Of a stretch of 64,000 nucleotides of DNA, positions 36,355-44,928 are shown piece after piece. The DNA lies in NCBI RefSeq assembly GCF_014647635.1, contig NZ_BMPO01000005.1, forward strand, positions 132,174 through 196,173. Direction: 5' to 3'. Within the stretch, counting starts at the first letter, position 1, and every line of letters begins with the position of its first letter. The position numbers were made by a program, and so were the translations under genes. The notes beneath the pieces are model-generated. The model did not search any database. It saw nothing but the letters and a program-made list of their open reading frames with translations, and was not told the origin of the DNA. Source of the stretch: Pseudomonas matsuisoli. GTDB lineage: Bacteria > Pseudomonadota > Gammaproteobacteria > Pseudomonadales > Pseudomonadaceae.

Positions 36355-37613
36355 CGCAACACTTGCCCTCCCCGCAGCGCGCGCTCGTCGAGGGCGCGCT
36401 GCCAGCGGGCGATGGCGAGACAGGCCAGGCAATTTCCCAGCACATTCGTCAGCGAGCGGCATTTGAGGAGCCGCTCGACACCGAGCAAGATACCCATGCT
36501 CTCCACCGGCACGGCCTGCAGGACACTAATCGTCGCGGCCAAGGTGAAGAAAGACGACCCGGCAACGCTGGTCGTACCCAGCGACATGAGCAACGTCACG
36601 ATGAGCATCACCCCCACCTGCCCAGCATCGAGAGACACATGCTGCAGTTGCAGCAGGAACATCAAGGCGGCGCCGAGGTACAGGCTGGAACCGGCCAGGT
36701 TGAAGGTGTAACCGGTGGTCAACACGACGCGTACCACCTCGCGAGCACAGCCCAGCTTCTCGAGCTTGACGATCAGTGAAGGCAACGCCGCCACCGATGA
36801 TCCGGTCGCGGCGACGAGCGTTAGCTCTTCCTTGACGTACACGATCAATCGGTAGAGCGACACCCCGCACAGTCGGGCTACGCCAGCCATGGCCACGCCG
36901 ATGAAAGCGAGACAGCCCACGTACATCACCAGCAGAAATTTCAGCAACGGAATCGCCGCGCCTGCACCATAACGTGCGACCGTGTACGCCACTGCCCCGA
37001 ACGCCGCAATAGGCGCCAAACGCAATAACCATGACAGCATCCGTAAAGACCAGCGCTGCGCCTCTTCCAGCACGGCTCGGCAGGCCGTTGCTCGCTCACC
37101 CAACCGCGTAAGCGTCCAGCCTGCGATCAAGGCCAACATCAGGACCTGCAGGATACGGCTGTTGAGCAGCGCCCCCATAAGCGAGGTAAACGTGGCCGCC
37201 ATTGAAGAGCCGGATCCGGCGGCGTCGCGAACGTCAGCGGCCCGCTGCAATAACGTCGCGCCGTGAGCGCCCTCCTCCACCGGCAACGATGACGCCAATC
37301 CGGGTTGCAGGCACCACGTAATGCCGACGCCGAAGAGCAACGCCAGCACGCACATCGACTGGAAATAGCACGCTGTGTGCAACGCGAGCCTGCGCGAGCC
37401 CGTTCGTCCACCCAACCCCGCGACGCCGCTGGTGACCAGTACGAAAAGAATGACGGGCACCAGCCAGCCGATCGCACGAATGAACGCATCCGCCAAGGCT
37501 TTGGCCATCAGCGCCTCTTGCGGCCAGATGAGCCCGAACAGCGCGCCGGCAAGCGCTGCGCACAGCAGCTGCACCCATGACGTTCTGGCGAGCTTGAAGC
37601 ACGCTTGCAGCAT
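36351..37613 (-). CDS. Dicarboxylate/amino acid:cation symporter (DAACS family)
   Basis: A 420-residue inner-membrane symporter of the DctA/GltP family, which imports C4-dicarboxylates or acidic amino acids with cations. About eight helices and the two re-entrant loops are recognisable: ELTLVAATGSSVAALPSLIVKLEKLGC (loop 1), TGYTFNLAGSSLYLGAALMF (helix 7), SLGTTSVAGSSFFTLAATISVL (loop 2) and LGVERLLKCRSLTNVLGN (helix 8). The near-invariant NxDGT of helix 7 reads NLAGS here, with alanine 307 in place of the cation-binding aspartate, and the helix 8 aspartate is glutamate. It is convergent with the periplasmic lyase and divergent from the LysR gene, which probably regulates it. Confidence 0.87.
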   Translation of the reverse strand: MLQACFKLARTSWVQLLCAALAGALFGLIWPQEALMAKALADAFIRAIGWLVPVILFVLVTSGVAGLGGRTGSRRLALHTACYFQSMCVLALLFGVGITWCLQPGLASSLPVEEGAHGATLLQRAADVRDAAGSGSSMAATFTSLMGALLNSRILQVLMLALIAGWTLTRLGERATACRAVLEEAQRWSLRMLSWLLRLAPIAAFGAVAYTVARYGAGAAIPLLKFLLVMYVGCLAFIGVAMAGVARLCGVSLYRLIVYVKEELTLVAATGSSVAALPSLIVKLEKLGCAREVVRVVLTTGYTFNLAGSSLYLGAALMFLLQLQHVSLDAGQVGVMLIVTLLMSLGTTSVAGSSFFTLAATISVLQAVPVESMGILLGVERLLKCRSLTNVLGNCLACLAIARWQRALDERALRGGQVLR

Positions 37614-37809
37614 CTCAGAGATCCTTTTTTGTTCTTGTTATCGGGTGCTCTTACGTCGGCCAGTGATCACCCATAGCGCCTCAACCGAGGAGTCGATCAT
37701 CGAGCCCGAGCACCGTACGTCTGCCCGCATGGTAGCGGATGCGGGCGAAATTCGCGGCGCCAGCCGCTACACTGGCCCAACTGATCCGACGACAAGACCT
37801 ATAAAAGGC

Positions 37810-39576
37810 ATGGAACTCAGGCACCTCCGCTATTTCGTCATGGTCGCTGAAGAGCGGCATTTCACCCGTGCCGCGGCGCGGCTGAACATGCAGCAACCGC
37901 CCTTGAGCCAGCAGATCCGCGCGCTCGAAGACGAGCTCGGCTTCGCGCTTTTCGTTCGTCATCCCAAAGGCATAGAGCTGACCGCGGGAGGCGCAGCCTT
38001 TCTGAGTCAGGCCCGCGACATTCTGCAGCGTGTCGAAGACGGTACTCGCGTCGCAGCGCGGGTGGCGGAGGGTATCGAAGGGACACTGGCGCTGGGCTTC
38101 ACCAGCTCGGCTGCAACCCATCCGTTGATTCCGAGGATCGTCCGCGCCTATCGCGAACGCTTTCCACAGGTGGTCATCACCTTGGCCGAAGGCAACGCCC
38201 GCGAGCTTTCCGAACACGTCGCGAATGCCGAAATCGACCTTGGGATCATCCGCGCGCCCGTCGGAGGCGCACCTTCCTTGCGCTATCACCGGCTACTCAA
38301 CGAAGCATTGCTGCTCGTCCTTCCGGTCGGCCATCGTTTGCTTCGTGAGGCACCAGAAGGCACGACACCGGCCATTCCGCTGGCGGCACTGGCGGATGAA
38401 CCGCTGATTCTGGTGCGCCGTCCAGGCGCGCCCGGCATGTACGCCAACCTGCTGAACGCTTGTGAGAATGCGGGATTCAAGCCACGCGTCGCCTGCGAAG
38501 TAGAGCGCATGCTGACCAACCTTAACTTGGTCGCCGCCGGCATGGGCATCTCCGTGGTGCCAGCCAGCATGCGGGGTCTACACGCCGACAGCGTGGTCTA
38601 TTGTCCTATCGCGGATGCCAAACCTCGTCTTATGGCGCCGATCACGCTGGTTCAGCGTGAGCACGCCAATGCGCCTCCGATGCAGAACTTCGTCACGCTG
38701 GCTCGCCAGCTTGGCATCTTGCACCGCCGCGGCGAAGCGCCTCGTCCCTGGGCGGCGACATCACGCGACCACGACCGACTCAACCCACAGAGGAAGCTGC
38801 CAATGAATTGGTCCGCCAAGCAATACAGCAAGTACGAACAGGAACGGAACCGGCCGATTCATGACCTGCTCTCGCAGCTGAATACAGAAGGCATTCGTTC
38901 GGCGATGGACTTAGGCTGCGGGCCGGGCAACTCGACGGAAATATTGCGAGCGCGATTGCCCGCTGCCGACATCAGCGGCCTCGACAGCTCCGAGGACATG
39001 CTCGCAGCCGCGCGCAAACGCCTGCCAGGCGTGACCTTCGAAGCGGGCGACATCAGCCAATGGAAAGCGAATATTCCGGTCGACGTCATCCTTTCCAATG
39101 CCGCGCTCCAGTGGGTACCAGACCACGAACGGTTGCTACCTGCGCTGTTGGCAAGCCTGACCCCGGGCGGCCAGCTCGCGGCACAGATGCCGGATAACTT
39201 GGATGAGCCTGCACACAAGGCAATGCGTGCCGTTGCCAGCGATGCACGCTGGGCCGACCGCCTAAAGAACGCCGCGCGCCCGGCCGACAGCCGACACTCG
39301 CCGGATTGGTACTACAAGGTGCTGCGTAACGCCGGCGCATCGGTGAACGTCTGGCGAACCGTGTACCACCATGCGTTGGCCGGTGGGCCTGCCGCAATCG
39401 TCGAATGGTTCAAGGGCTCGGCGCTAGGGCCATTTCTCAAACCGCTGAACGAAGAGGAACGTGAACTCTTTCTTGCGCGCTACGAAGAGGCGGTGGCAAA
39501 GGATCATCCGACACAGCCCGATGGGACCGTGCTGCTGCCCTTCCCGCGTCTGTTTTTCGTCGCGACGCGCGAGTAG
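37810..39576 (+). CDS. LysR regulator fused to trans-aconitate 2-methyltransferase
   Basis: One uninterrupted frame of 588 codons. Residues 1-307 are a complete LysR-type regulator: winged helix-turn-helix MELRHLRYFVMVAEERHFTRAAARLNMQQPPLSQQIRALE and a CatR-like effector domain. After a linker of about 24 residues (to 331), residues 332-588 are a full-length trans-aconitate methyltransferase (Tam) with AdoMet motif DLGCGPGNS at 367-375, NAALQWVPDH and LLPFPRLFFVATRE at the end. The Tam part has its own ATG at 38803 with AGAGGAAG upstream, so it may also be made separately. Tam methylates trans-aconitate, an inhibitor of aconitase. Whether this is a true fusion or two genes lacking a stop through mutation or a sequence error cannot be settled here. 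Confidence 0.85.
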   Translation: MELRHLRYFVMVAEERHFTRAAARLNMQQPPLSQQIRALEDELGFALFVRHPKGIELTAGGAAFLSQARDILQRVEDGTRVAARVAEGIEGTLALGFTSSAATHPLIPRIVRAYRERFPQVVITLAEGNARELSEHVANAEIDLGIIRAPVGGAPSLRYHRLLNEALLLVLPVGHRLLREAPEGTTPAIPLAALADEPLILVRRPGAPGMYANLLNACENAGFKPRVACEVERMLTNLNLVAAGMGISVVPASMRGLHADSVVYCPIADAKPRLMAPITLVQREHANAPPMQNFVTLARQLGILHRRGEAPRPWAATSRDHDRLNPQRKLPMNWSAKQYSKYEQERNRPIHDLLSQLNTEGIRSAMDLGCGPGNSTEILRARLPAADISGLDSSEDMLAAARKRLPGVTFEAGDISQWKANIPVDVILSNAALQWVPDHERLLPALLASLTPGGQLAAQMPDNLDEPAHKAMRAVASDARWADRLKNAARPADSRHSPDWYYKVLRNAGASVNVWRTVYHHALAGGPAAIVEWFKGSALGPFLKPLNEEERELFLARYEEAVAKDHPTQPDGTVLLPFPRLFFVATRE

Positions 39577-39620
39577 GTCTTCGCATTGGGGGACGGGTGA
39601 TTTGCGTCGAGGTACCTACA

Positions 39621-39805
39621 TGCGGGTTTTACCCGCCCTACCTGTTCGGCATAGGTCCATATCGCGGCGGGAAGCCTTTTGTAGCGCGGGTGAAACCCGC
39701 GGTGATCGGCGTTCACATAGGCTCAGTCGCCATGCCTGCTGCTCTTGGCGACTAAAGTCGCCCCTACAGGTCGGTGCGGTGCTTTTGTAGGGGCGACGGG
39801 GCGGC
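39621..39805. repeat. Cluster of REP-like palindromes
   Basis: The 253-base gap between the Tam and mltA stops carries TGCGGGTTTTACCCGCCCTAC (39621-39641), GTAGCGCGGGTGAAACCCGCGG (about 39681-39702), and an inverted pair GGCGACTAAAGTCGCCCCTAC (about 39747-39767) and TTTGTAGGGGCGACGGGGC (about 39784-39802). The last two can pair over CGCCCCTAC/GTAGGGGCG. The convergent genes may end here. Confidence 0.65.
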
Positions 39806-39829
39806 CATCCGCTTCAGTCGCCGAGGCTC

Positions 39830-41041
39830 TCAAGATTGCGCCGACACCTGCTCGGCTTTCTTCGCGGGGACCGTCACATCCGGCAGCGGCTTACCTTTCG
39901 GCCACAGCAACCAGAGCGTCCCGTCCTGTTTCATGTTGCCGGCCAAGTCACCCGCTTGCGGTCCCGTGCCCCAGAAGAAATCCGCGCGTACCTCACCGAC
40001 GATGGCGCCGCCGGTGTCCTGCGCAGCCACGGGTCGCGCGATGGCTTGTCCGTTATCGGGGCGCGTGGTGGATAACCAGAGCAAGCTGCCCAACGGGATG
40101 ACCTTGCGGTCGATCGCCACGCTGTACTCCGCCGTCAGGGGCACATTCAAGGAGCCGCGTGGCCCTTCGTTGCTGTCCGGTCCCTGGGCGAAAAACACGT
40201 AGCTCGGGTTACTGGCGAGCATTTCGGCTACCCGTCCCGGATTCTGCGTCGCCCAATCGCGGATTCGCCCCATGCTCACCTCCTCTTTCGGCAGCAAGCC
40301 GTTCTCTACCAACCAGCGCCCTACGGGACGGTACGGTCGACCATTCTGATCGGCATACCCCAGGCGCAACTGTCTGCCATTTTGCAGCTGCACACGCCCC
40401 GAGCCCTGGATTTGCAGGAACTGAAGGTCCATCGGATCGTGCAGCCAAGCCACCACTGGCGCTTTCGCGCCCTGCTCGCGAATCGTCGCCGCATCGTCAT
40501 AAGGCTTGAGCACACGCCCCTCGAGTCGACCGCGCAGGCGCATGCCTTTCAATTCGGGATACACGCTGTCCAGCGACACGACGATCATGTCGTCCGGGAT
40601 GCCATACACGGGCACCGTGGCATCTTTCGTCCGCTCCAGACTGCCCGGGTAGACCGGCTCGTAGTAACCCGTGACCAGCCCTTTCGGATCATTACCCGCA
40701 CCGCGCAGGCTGTAGACCTGAAGATTGTCCTGCAGAAACTGCCTGATTACGCCGGCATCCGCAGGGACATCCGCCGCCTTCGCGCAGGTTTCCCCCCAAT
40801 TCGCATCTTTCGCCAACCGTTTGCACGCTGATCGCCATGCCGTGAAGCCCTGCACGGTATCCTCGGCGCTGGTTTTCGGCAGCGCGTCCCACGAGGCGGG
40901 GCTGTACGCACTCACCTGTTTTGGGGGCTCGGGTTTTGGTTCAGGAGGTGTTTTGTCACCGCTGTCGCAACCTGCGAGCAATGCGGCCAGAGGAGCGATG
41001 CATAGCATCAACTTGCGAATCAGCGGGGACGTGGCCAACAC
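39830..41041 (-). CDS. mltA: Membrane-bound lytic murein transglycosylase A
   Basis: MltA cleaves the glycan strand of peptidoglycan to 1,6-anhydro products at the outer membrane. The protein shows the MltA domain (LQVYSLRGAGNDPKGLVTGYYEPVYPGSLERT near 105, then FLQIQGSGRVQLQNG) and the C-terminal 3D domain with the catalytic aspartate in RPVAAQDTGGAIVGEVRADFFWG. It is a lipoprotein: the signal ends LLAGC. The start is uncertain. GTG at 41041 or TTG at 41038 gives a normal signal with two basic residues, and AGAGG lies upstream; ATG at 41008 would leave a signal without positive charge. Confidence 0.92.
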   Translation of the reverse strand: MLATSPLIRKLMLCIAPLAALLAGCDSGDKTPPEPKPEPPKQVSAYSPASWDALPKTSAEDTVQGFTAWRSACKRLAKDANWGETCAKAADVPADAGVIRQFLQDNLQVYSLRGAGNDPKGLVTGYYEPVYPGSLERTKDATVPVYGIPDDMIVVSLDSVYPELKGMRLRGRLEGRVLKPYDDAATIREQGAKAPVVAWLHDPMDLQFLQIQGSGRVQLQNGRQLRLGYADQNGRPYRPVGRWLVENGLLPKEEVSMGRIRDWATQNPGRVAEMLASNPSYVFFAQGPDSNEGPRGSLNVPLTAEYSVAIDRKVIPLGSLLWLSTTRPDNGQAIARPVAAQDTGGAIVGEVRADFFWGTGPQAGDLAGNMKQDGTLWLLWPKGKPLPDVTVPAKKAEQVSAQS

Positions 41042-41223
41042 TTGGACCTCTATCTGGGCAGAACGCACCAGCTTGGTTAAACCCATCGCAATCGTCAAAT
41101 GCCGGCAATCCGGAAGAAATATGCTTCAGCTATCGCACGTCTGGCCGATACACCCGTCAAGCCCACCCGTTTTCGCGTGCGCGCATGGCGCACAAGCGAC
41201 GATTTCATCCGCAAGGACACTCC

Positions 41224-41754
41224 ATGCATTCACTTGAACGAGCCGTTCATAGCTACATTTGCGCCAAGGACAACAATCGCCCGCACTTGATAAATCAGGC
41301 GTTCGAACCCGATGCCGTACTGGAGATGGCGCTGGAAACGCGCAACATTGATTTTCCGTCGCACACTGAAGGGCGCGACGCGATCGCCGAGCTGCTCGTG
41401 AGGCGTTTCGGACAAACCCACGAGAACGTCTACACGTTCTGCATTGGTCAGCGTCCGTCAGCGGCGGCCCTGACTTACAACTGCAAATGGATGGTAGCCA
41501 TGTCAGACAAGGTCTCGAAGGAGATCAAGGTCGGCTGTGGACGTTACGAATGGGCGTTCAACCTGCACAGCGGATTGGCCAAACGGTTGCGCATTACCAT
41601 CGTGCATATGGAAATCCTTCCGCCTGAACACCTTCAAGACGTGATGAATTGGGTTTCCAGCGTTCAGCACCCGTGGTGTGCGGCTCAGGTATTGGCCTCT
41701 AAAGGGCCGAATTTGGATCAAATAGCGCCCATCGTCCGCTATATCAGTGTTTGA
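41224..41754 (+). CDS. NTF2-like hypothetical protein
   Basis: A 176-residue soluble protein with the layout of the NTF2/SnoaL-like fold: LERAVHSYICAKDNNRPHLINQAFEPDAVLEMALETRNIDFPSHTEGRDAIAELLVRRFGQTHENVYTFCIG, a beta-rich centre and a C-terminal extension of about 45 residues. ATG at 41224 has AAGGAC 5 bases upstream; the frame is open far upstream but that part is antisense to mltA. The gene is followed after 17 bases by a small membrane protein in the same direction. No function can be assigned. Confidence 0.75.
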   Translation: MHSLERAVHSYICAKDNNRPHLINQAFEPDAVLEMALETRNIDFPSHTEGRDAIAELLVRRFGQTHENVYTFCIGQRPSAAALTYNCKWMVAMSDKVSKEIKVGCGRYEWAFNLHSGLAKRLRITIVHMEILPPEHLQDVMNWVSSVQHPWCAAQVLASKGPNLDQIAPIVRYISV

Positions 41755-41771
41755 ATGCCCAAGGGGGCAAC

Positions 41772-42209
41772 ATGAATGAAGGAACGCAGCTCGCGATGAA
41801 TATCGACCCTGCCCAGAAAGCTCGGAATCTGGAAGACCCCTTTCTCAAAGGCTTGAACGAACGCCTGCCCAAGGACATTCGAGACTCGTTCACCCAAGTG
41901 CAGCTAGATGCGCTACGTGTCGCGTTCAGCGCACGTCAGTGGGGCCGTCATCGGATCGATTGGCGCGGTACGTTCTCCTTCGGGCATTCACGTTACTACG
42001 TTGTCTTTCTGTTCGGGCGCAACCGCCGCGACCTGTCCAGGCTCGAGCGCAGACTCTCCCTGCTGGGCAAGGCTGCGGTGGTGACCGCATTTTTGGTGTT
42101 CTGCATGGCGATCGGTCTGGTTGGGCTTTACCTGATTAAATCCGCACTCGGCATCAACCTATTCCCGAACTTCTCGCTCGGCTTGTGGGACTGGTTCCGT
42201 ACCGCGTAG
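41772..42209 (+). CDS. Single-pass membrane protein of unknown function
   Basis: A 145-residue protein, soluble for the first 100 residues (NLEDPFLKGLNERLPKDIRDSFTQVQLDALRVAFSARQWGRHRIDWRGTFSFGHSRYYVVFLFGRNRRDLSRLERR), then one membrane helix (AAVVTAFLVFCMAIGLVGLYLI) and a short tail. I do not recognise a family. AGGGGGC precedes the ATG. It lies just after the NTF2-like gene and is probably co-transcribed with it. Confidence 0.75.
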   Translation: MNEGTQLAMNIDPAQKARNLEDPFLKGLNERLPKDIRDSFTQVQLDALRVAFSARQWGRHRIDWRGTFSFGHSRYYVVFLFGRNRRDLSRLERRLSLLGKAAVVTAFLVFCMAIGLVGLYLIKSALGINLFPNFSLGLWDWFRTA

Positions 42210-42225
42210 CGCCGCGAGCCACCCT

Positions 42226-42888
42226 CTACGCATAGGCATACTCACCGCCACGCACGAGCGCGCGCTGGTAGGCCGGGCGGGTGTGGATACGCTCGATGTA
42301 GTCGTTCAGACGAGGGCGCGCCCCTAGCCCGCCGCGTGCGCGCGCTGCCTCCAATGGAAAACTCATCTGGATATCGGCCACGCTCAACGCGTCGCCGACC
42401 AGCCAGTCCCTGTCGGCCAGCTCGGCTTCGACAAAATCCAAATGCTGCCGCAAGCGCGGATCGATGAAGTTGGCGTTCACCTTCGCGGCGATGCCTTTCG
42501 CGACTGGCTTGACGAAGAACGGCATGGGGCCACCCTCCACCTTCTTGAACACCAGCTTCATCAACAGAAGCGGCATCAAGGAACCTTCGGCGTAGTGCAA
42601 CCAATAGCTGCACGTTCGCCGTTCCGCGGTACCCATGGCGGGTAGCAGCTGTGGACCGTAGCGTTCTGCCAGGTACTCGACGATCACGGCGGACTCCGCC
42701 AGCACCAGGCCGTCATCCACCAGTACCGGCGATTTGCCCAGCGGATGAACGCTGCGCAGAGAGGCTGGCGCGGCCAGCGTCTGCGGATCGCGTTCGTAGC
42801 GAACGATCTCGTAGTCCAGCTCCAATTCTTCCAAGAGCCAAAGCACGCGCTGGGAGCGGGAATTATTCAGATGGTGGAGCGTGATCAT
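42226..42888 (-). CDS. Glutathione S-transferase
   Basis: A 220-residue cytoplasmic glutathione transferase. The thioredoxin-like N-terminal domain starts MITLHHLNNSRSQRVLWLLEELELDYEIVRY, with a serine in the catalytic position, and carries the glutathione-binding PVLVDDGLVLAESAVIVEYLAERYG. The C-terminal helical domain ends with LSVADIQMSFPLEAARARGG. It is convergent with the preceding small membrane protein gene. The substrate is unknown. Confidence 0.9.
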   Translation of the reverse strand: MITLHHLNNSRSQRVLWLLEELELDYEIVRYERDPQTLAAPASLRSVHPLGKSPVLVDDGLVLAESAVIVEYLAERYGPQLLPAMGTAERRTCSYWLHYAEGSLMPLLLMKLVFKKVEGGPMPFFVKPVAKGIAAKVNANFIDPRLRQHLDFVEAELADRDWLVGDALSVADIQMSFPLEAARARGGLGARPRLNDYIERIHTRPAYQRALVRGGEYAYA

Positions 42889-43017
42889 GGCGGCATCTCC
42901 AGACGGTACGGCTTTGAATAAAGGCGTTTACCTCTGAATAGGAGCCGCGTGCGCACCCCCCGGTTCGGTCGCCGCCTCCAAAGTGGTGACGCGGCCCAGG
43001 TCAGGTGCGCAATCCAC

Positions 43018-44637
43018 TTATGCCTGCATGCGCGAGGTTACCTGTTGTAGATCACCCGACAAGGTATGCAAGTGCTCGCTGGAAACTGCTGTGCGCTCGA
43101 TGTTTTCCTGGTTCACGGTCGCAATCGTCGTGATTTCCGTCAGGTTGCGGGAAATGTCCTCGACTACCGCCGTCTGCTCTTCTGCCGCCGTGGCGATCTG
43201 CCGGTTCATGTCCCGGATCGCTTCGACGGACAGCGTGATGCTGTGCAGCATTTCGCCAGCCTGCGTGACCTGCACGACGCCCTCGTCGCTACGTGTCTGA
43301 CCGCTCTCGATGGCCCGCACCGCCTGGCTGGCGCTGGTCTGGACGGAGTCGATGATCTGGTTGATTTCTGCAGTCGAAGCCGCCGTACGCTGCGCGAGCG
43401 TGCGCACCTCGTCGGCCACCACCGCGAAACCACGCCCGGCATCGCCCGCCCGTGCGGCTTCGATAGCGGCATTGAGCGCCAGCAGGTTGGTCTGGTCGGC
43501 AATGCTACGGATGACTTCCAATACTTTCCCGATGCGATCGCTGTCCGTTTCCAGTTGGCGAATGACGTCCGCAGTATTGGCGATATCGGCACGTACGTCG
43601 GTGATGGTGCGTACAGTGACCTGCATGACGCGCTCGCCTTCCTGGGCGGCACGATCCGCCTCGTCCGCTGCCTCCGCCGCGCTGGCCGCATGACGCGAAA
43701 CCTCCTGCGCCGTAGCGGACATCTCCTCAGTCGCCGTGGCGACCTGGTCAGTGCGCTCGAACTGCTCACGCGTGCCCTCGGCCATCAACGCTGCGATCGC
43801 ATTGAGCTCTCCGCTGGCCTTGTCCAGATCGGCGGTGCTGTGTTGCAGGCGGGCGAATGTATCGGCAAGGAAATCCCGCAGTGTATTGGCGGCCTGCGCC
43901 AGATCGCCCAGCTCATCGCGGCGGCGGCTGGCGACACGTTCACCGAAACGACCGCGGCTCAATTGCATCACGTGCGCAATCAACTGACGTATCGGCGCAA
44001 CGATCTGTCGGTTGATCAACCAGGCACTGATCAATGCGATTGCGACACCGGCAATGATCATGAAGCCCACACCGAACCACAACGAACGTTCGGCACTGGC
44101 AGAAATGCGCACGGCATCGGCGTCCGCTCGGCCCCGAAGACTCGTTACCAGTTCGCTCATCTGATCGCTGGCCGCACGGTCTACGCCTTTCACCGCCCGA
44201 TCGCCGGCGGCAGCGTCGTTACCCGCCGCGACGAAGGCATCGCGTCCCTTGCGATAGGCGCTTCCCAACGCCTGATGCTCGCTCTTCAGCGATTGAACCT
44301 GGGATCGGGTAGCAGCCTCCAGTCCCGGAATGTCTTCCAGCTCCGACAAGGCTTTCTGCACCAGCACCTCCTGCGCTTCGAACTGCCCCCAGTACTTATC
44401 CATGGACGCCGCATCGCTACCGCGCAGCAGCACGTTCTTCCACTCCTGGACCTGGATCTTGAACTCGAGATTGGCCTTGTCGACCAGGGCCGTGGCGCGT
44501 AGCGGACGATCGACCAAACCACGGTATTCGTTGAGTGCACCGGATAACACGTTGAAGCACACCAATGCGATGACGAGCATCAGCGCAAGGCTACCGCCCA
44601 GTAATGCAAGGATCTGGGTACGGAGGGAGGATTGCAT
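43018..44637 (-). CDS. Methyl-accepting chemotaxis protein
   Basis: A 539-residue chemoreceptor. Membrane helix 1 (about 10-30), a periplasmic four-helix sensor (about 32-190; begins [39 protein letters not shown], as in 4HB_MCP domains), membrane helix 2 (about 190-212), HAMP (about 213-265) and the cytoplasmic signalling coiled coil with the hairpin tip [40 protein letters not shown]. It would signal to CheA. It has no C-terminal CheR-binding pentapeptide. No che gene is adjacent. The ligand is unknown. Confidence 0.95.
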   Translation of the reverse strand: MQSSLRTQILALLGGSLALMLVIALVCFNVLSGALNEYRGLVDRPLRATALVDKANLEFKIQVQEWKNVLLRGSDAASMDKYWGQFEAQEVLVQKALSELEDIPGLEAATRSQVQSLKSEHQALGSAYRKGRDAFVAAGNDAAAGDRAVKGVDRAASDQMSELVTSLRGRADADAVRISASAERSLWFGVGFMIIAGVAIALISAWLINRQIVAPIRQLIAHVMQLSRGRFGERVASRRRDELGDLAQAANTLRDFLADTFARLQHSTADLDKASGELNAIAALMAEGTREQFERTDQVATATEEMSATAQEVSRHAASAAEAADEADRAAQEGERVMQVTVRTITDVRADIANTADVIRQLETDSDRIGKVLEVIRSIADQTNLLALNAAIEAARAGDAGRGFAVVADEVRTLAQRTAASTAEINQIIDSVQTSASQAVRAIESGQTRSDEGVVQVTQAGEMLHSITLSVEAIRDMNRQIATAAEEQTAVVEDISRNLTEITTIATVNQENIERTAVSSEHLHTLSGDLQQVTSRMQA

Positions 44638-44799
44638 AGGGGAACGGCCTCGTTGTCTTCAGGCATCGCGCGACCGGCTTCACCCGGCGGACCGTATCGT
44701 CCCATCGTTTGCCGATGCGCATCGCGCACGCGATATCGGCGCGGCGATCAGGCGCTGAAGCCCCACCAGTCGAACTTCATATAACTGTCACAAAGCAAC

Positions 44800-44858
44800 G
44801 GGCGCTGCGCCCCAAAAAGCGCCCGTGCAGGGTTTGGCGCTGGCGACCAAAACCCTGC
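44800..44858. other. Hairpin-forming segment downstream of efflux operon
   Basis: Two neighbouring inverted repeats, GGGCGCT...AGCGCCC (44800-44824) and GCAGGGTTTGG...CCAAAACCCTGC (44827-44858), lie in the 291-base gap after the outer-membrane factor gene. They may end or stabilise the efflux transcript. Nothing else was seen in this gap. Confidence 0.45.
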
Positions 44859-44928
44859 CTGACTGCAGGTTCTTTCGTAGTAGCGCGCCCTGCTCGCGAT
44901 CGCGGACAGAGCGCAGCGCCGCGCATCG

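Noticed and set aside
40921-41223. N-terminal extension of the NTF2-like protein
   Set aside because: This part is antisense to mltA; the ATG at 41224 has a proper ribosome site.
43066-44502. Open frame of 478 codons on the plus strand across the chemoreceptor gene
   Set aside because: It is the antisense shadow of a coiled-coil gene; composition is implausible and there is no ribosome site.
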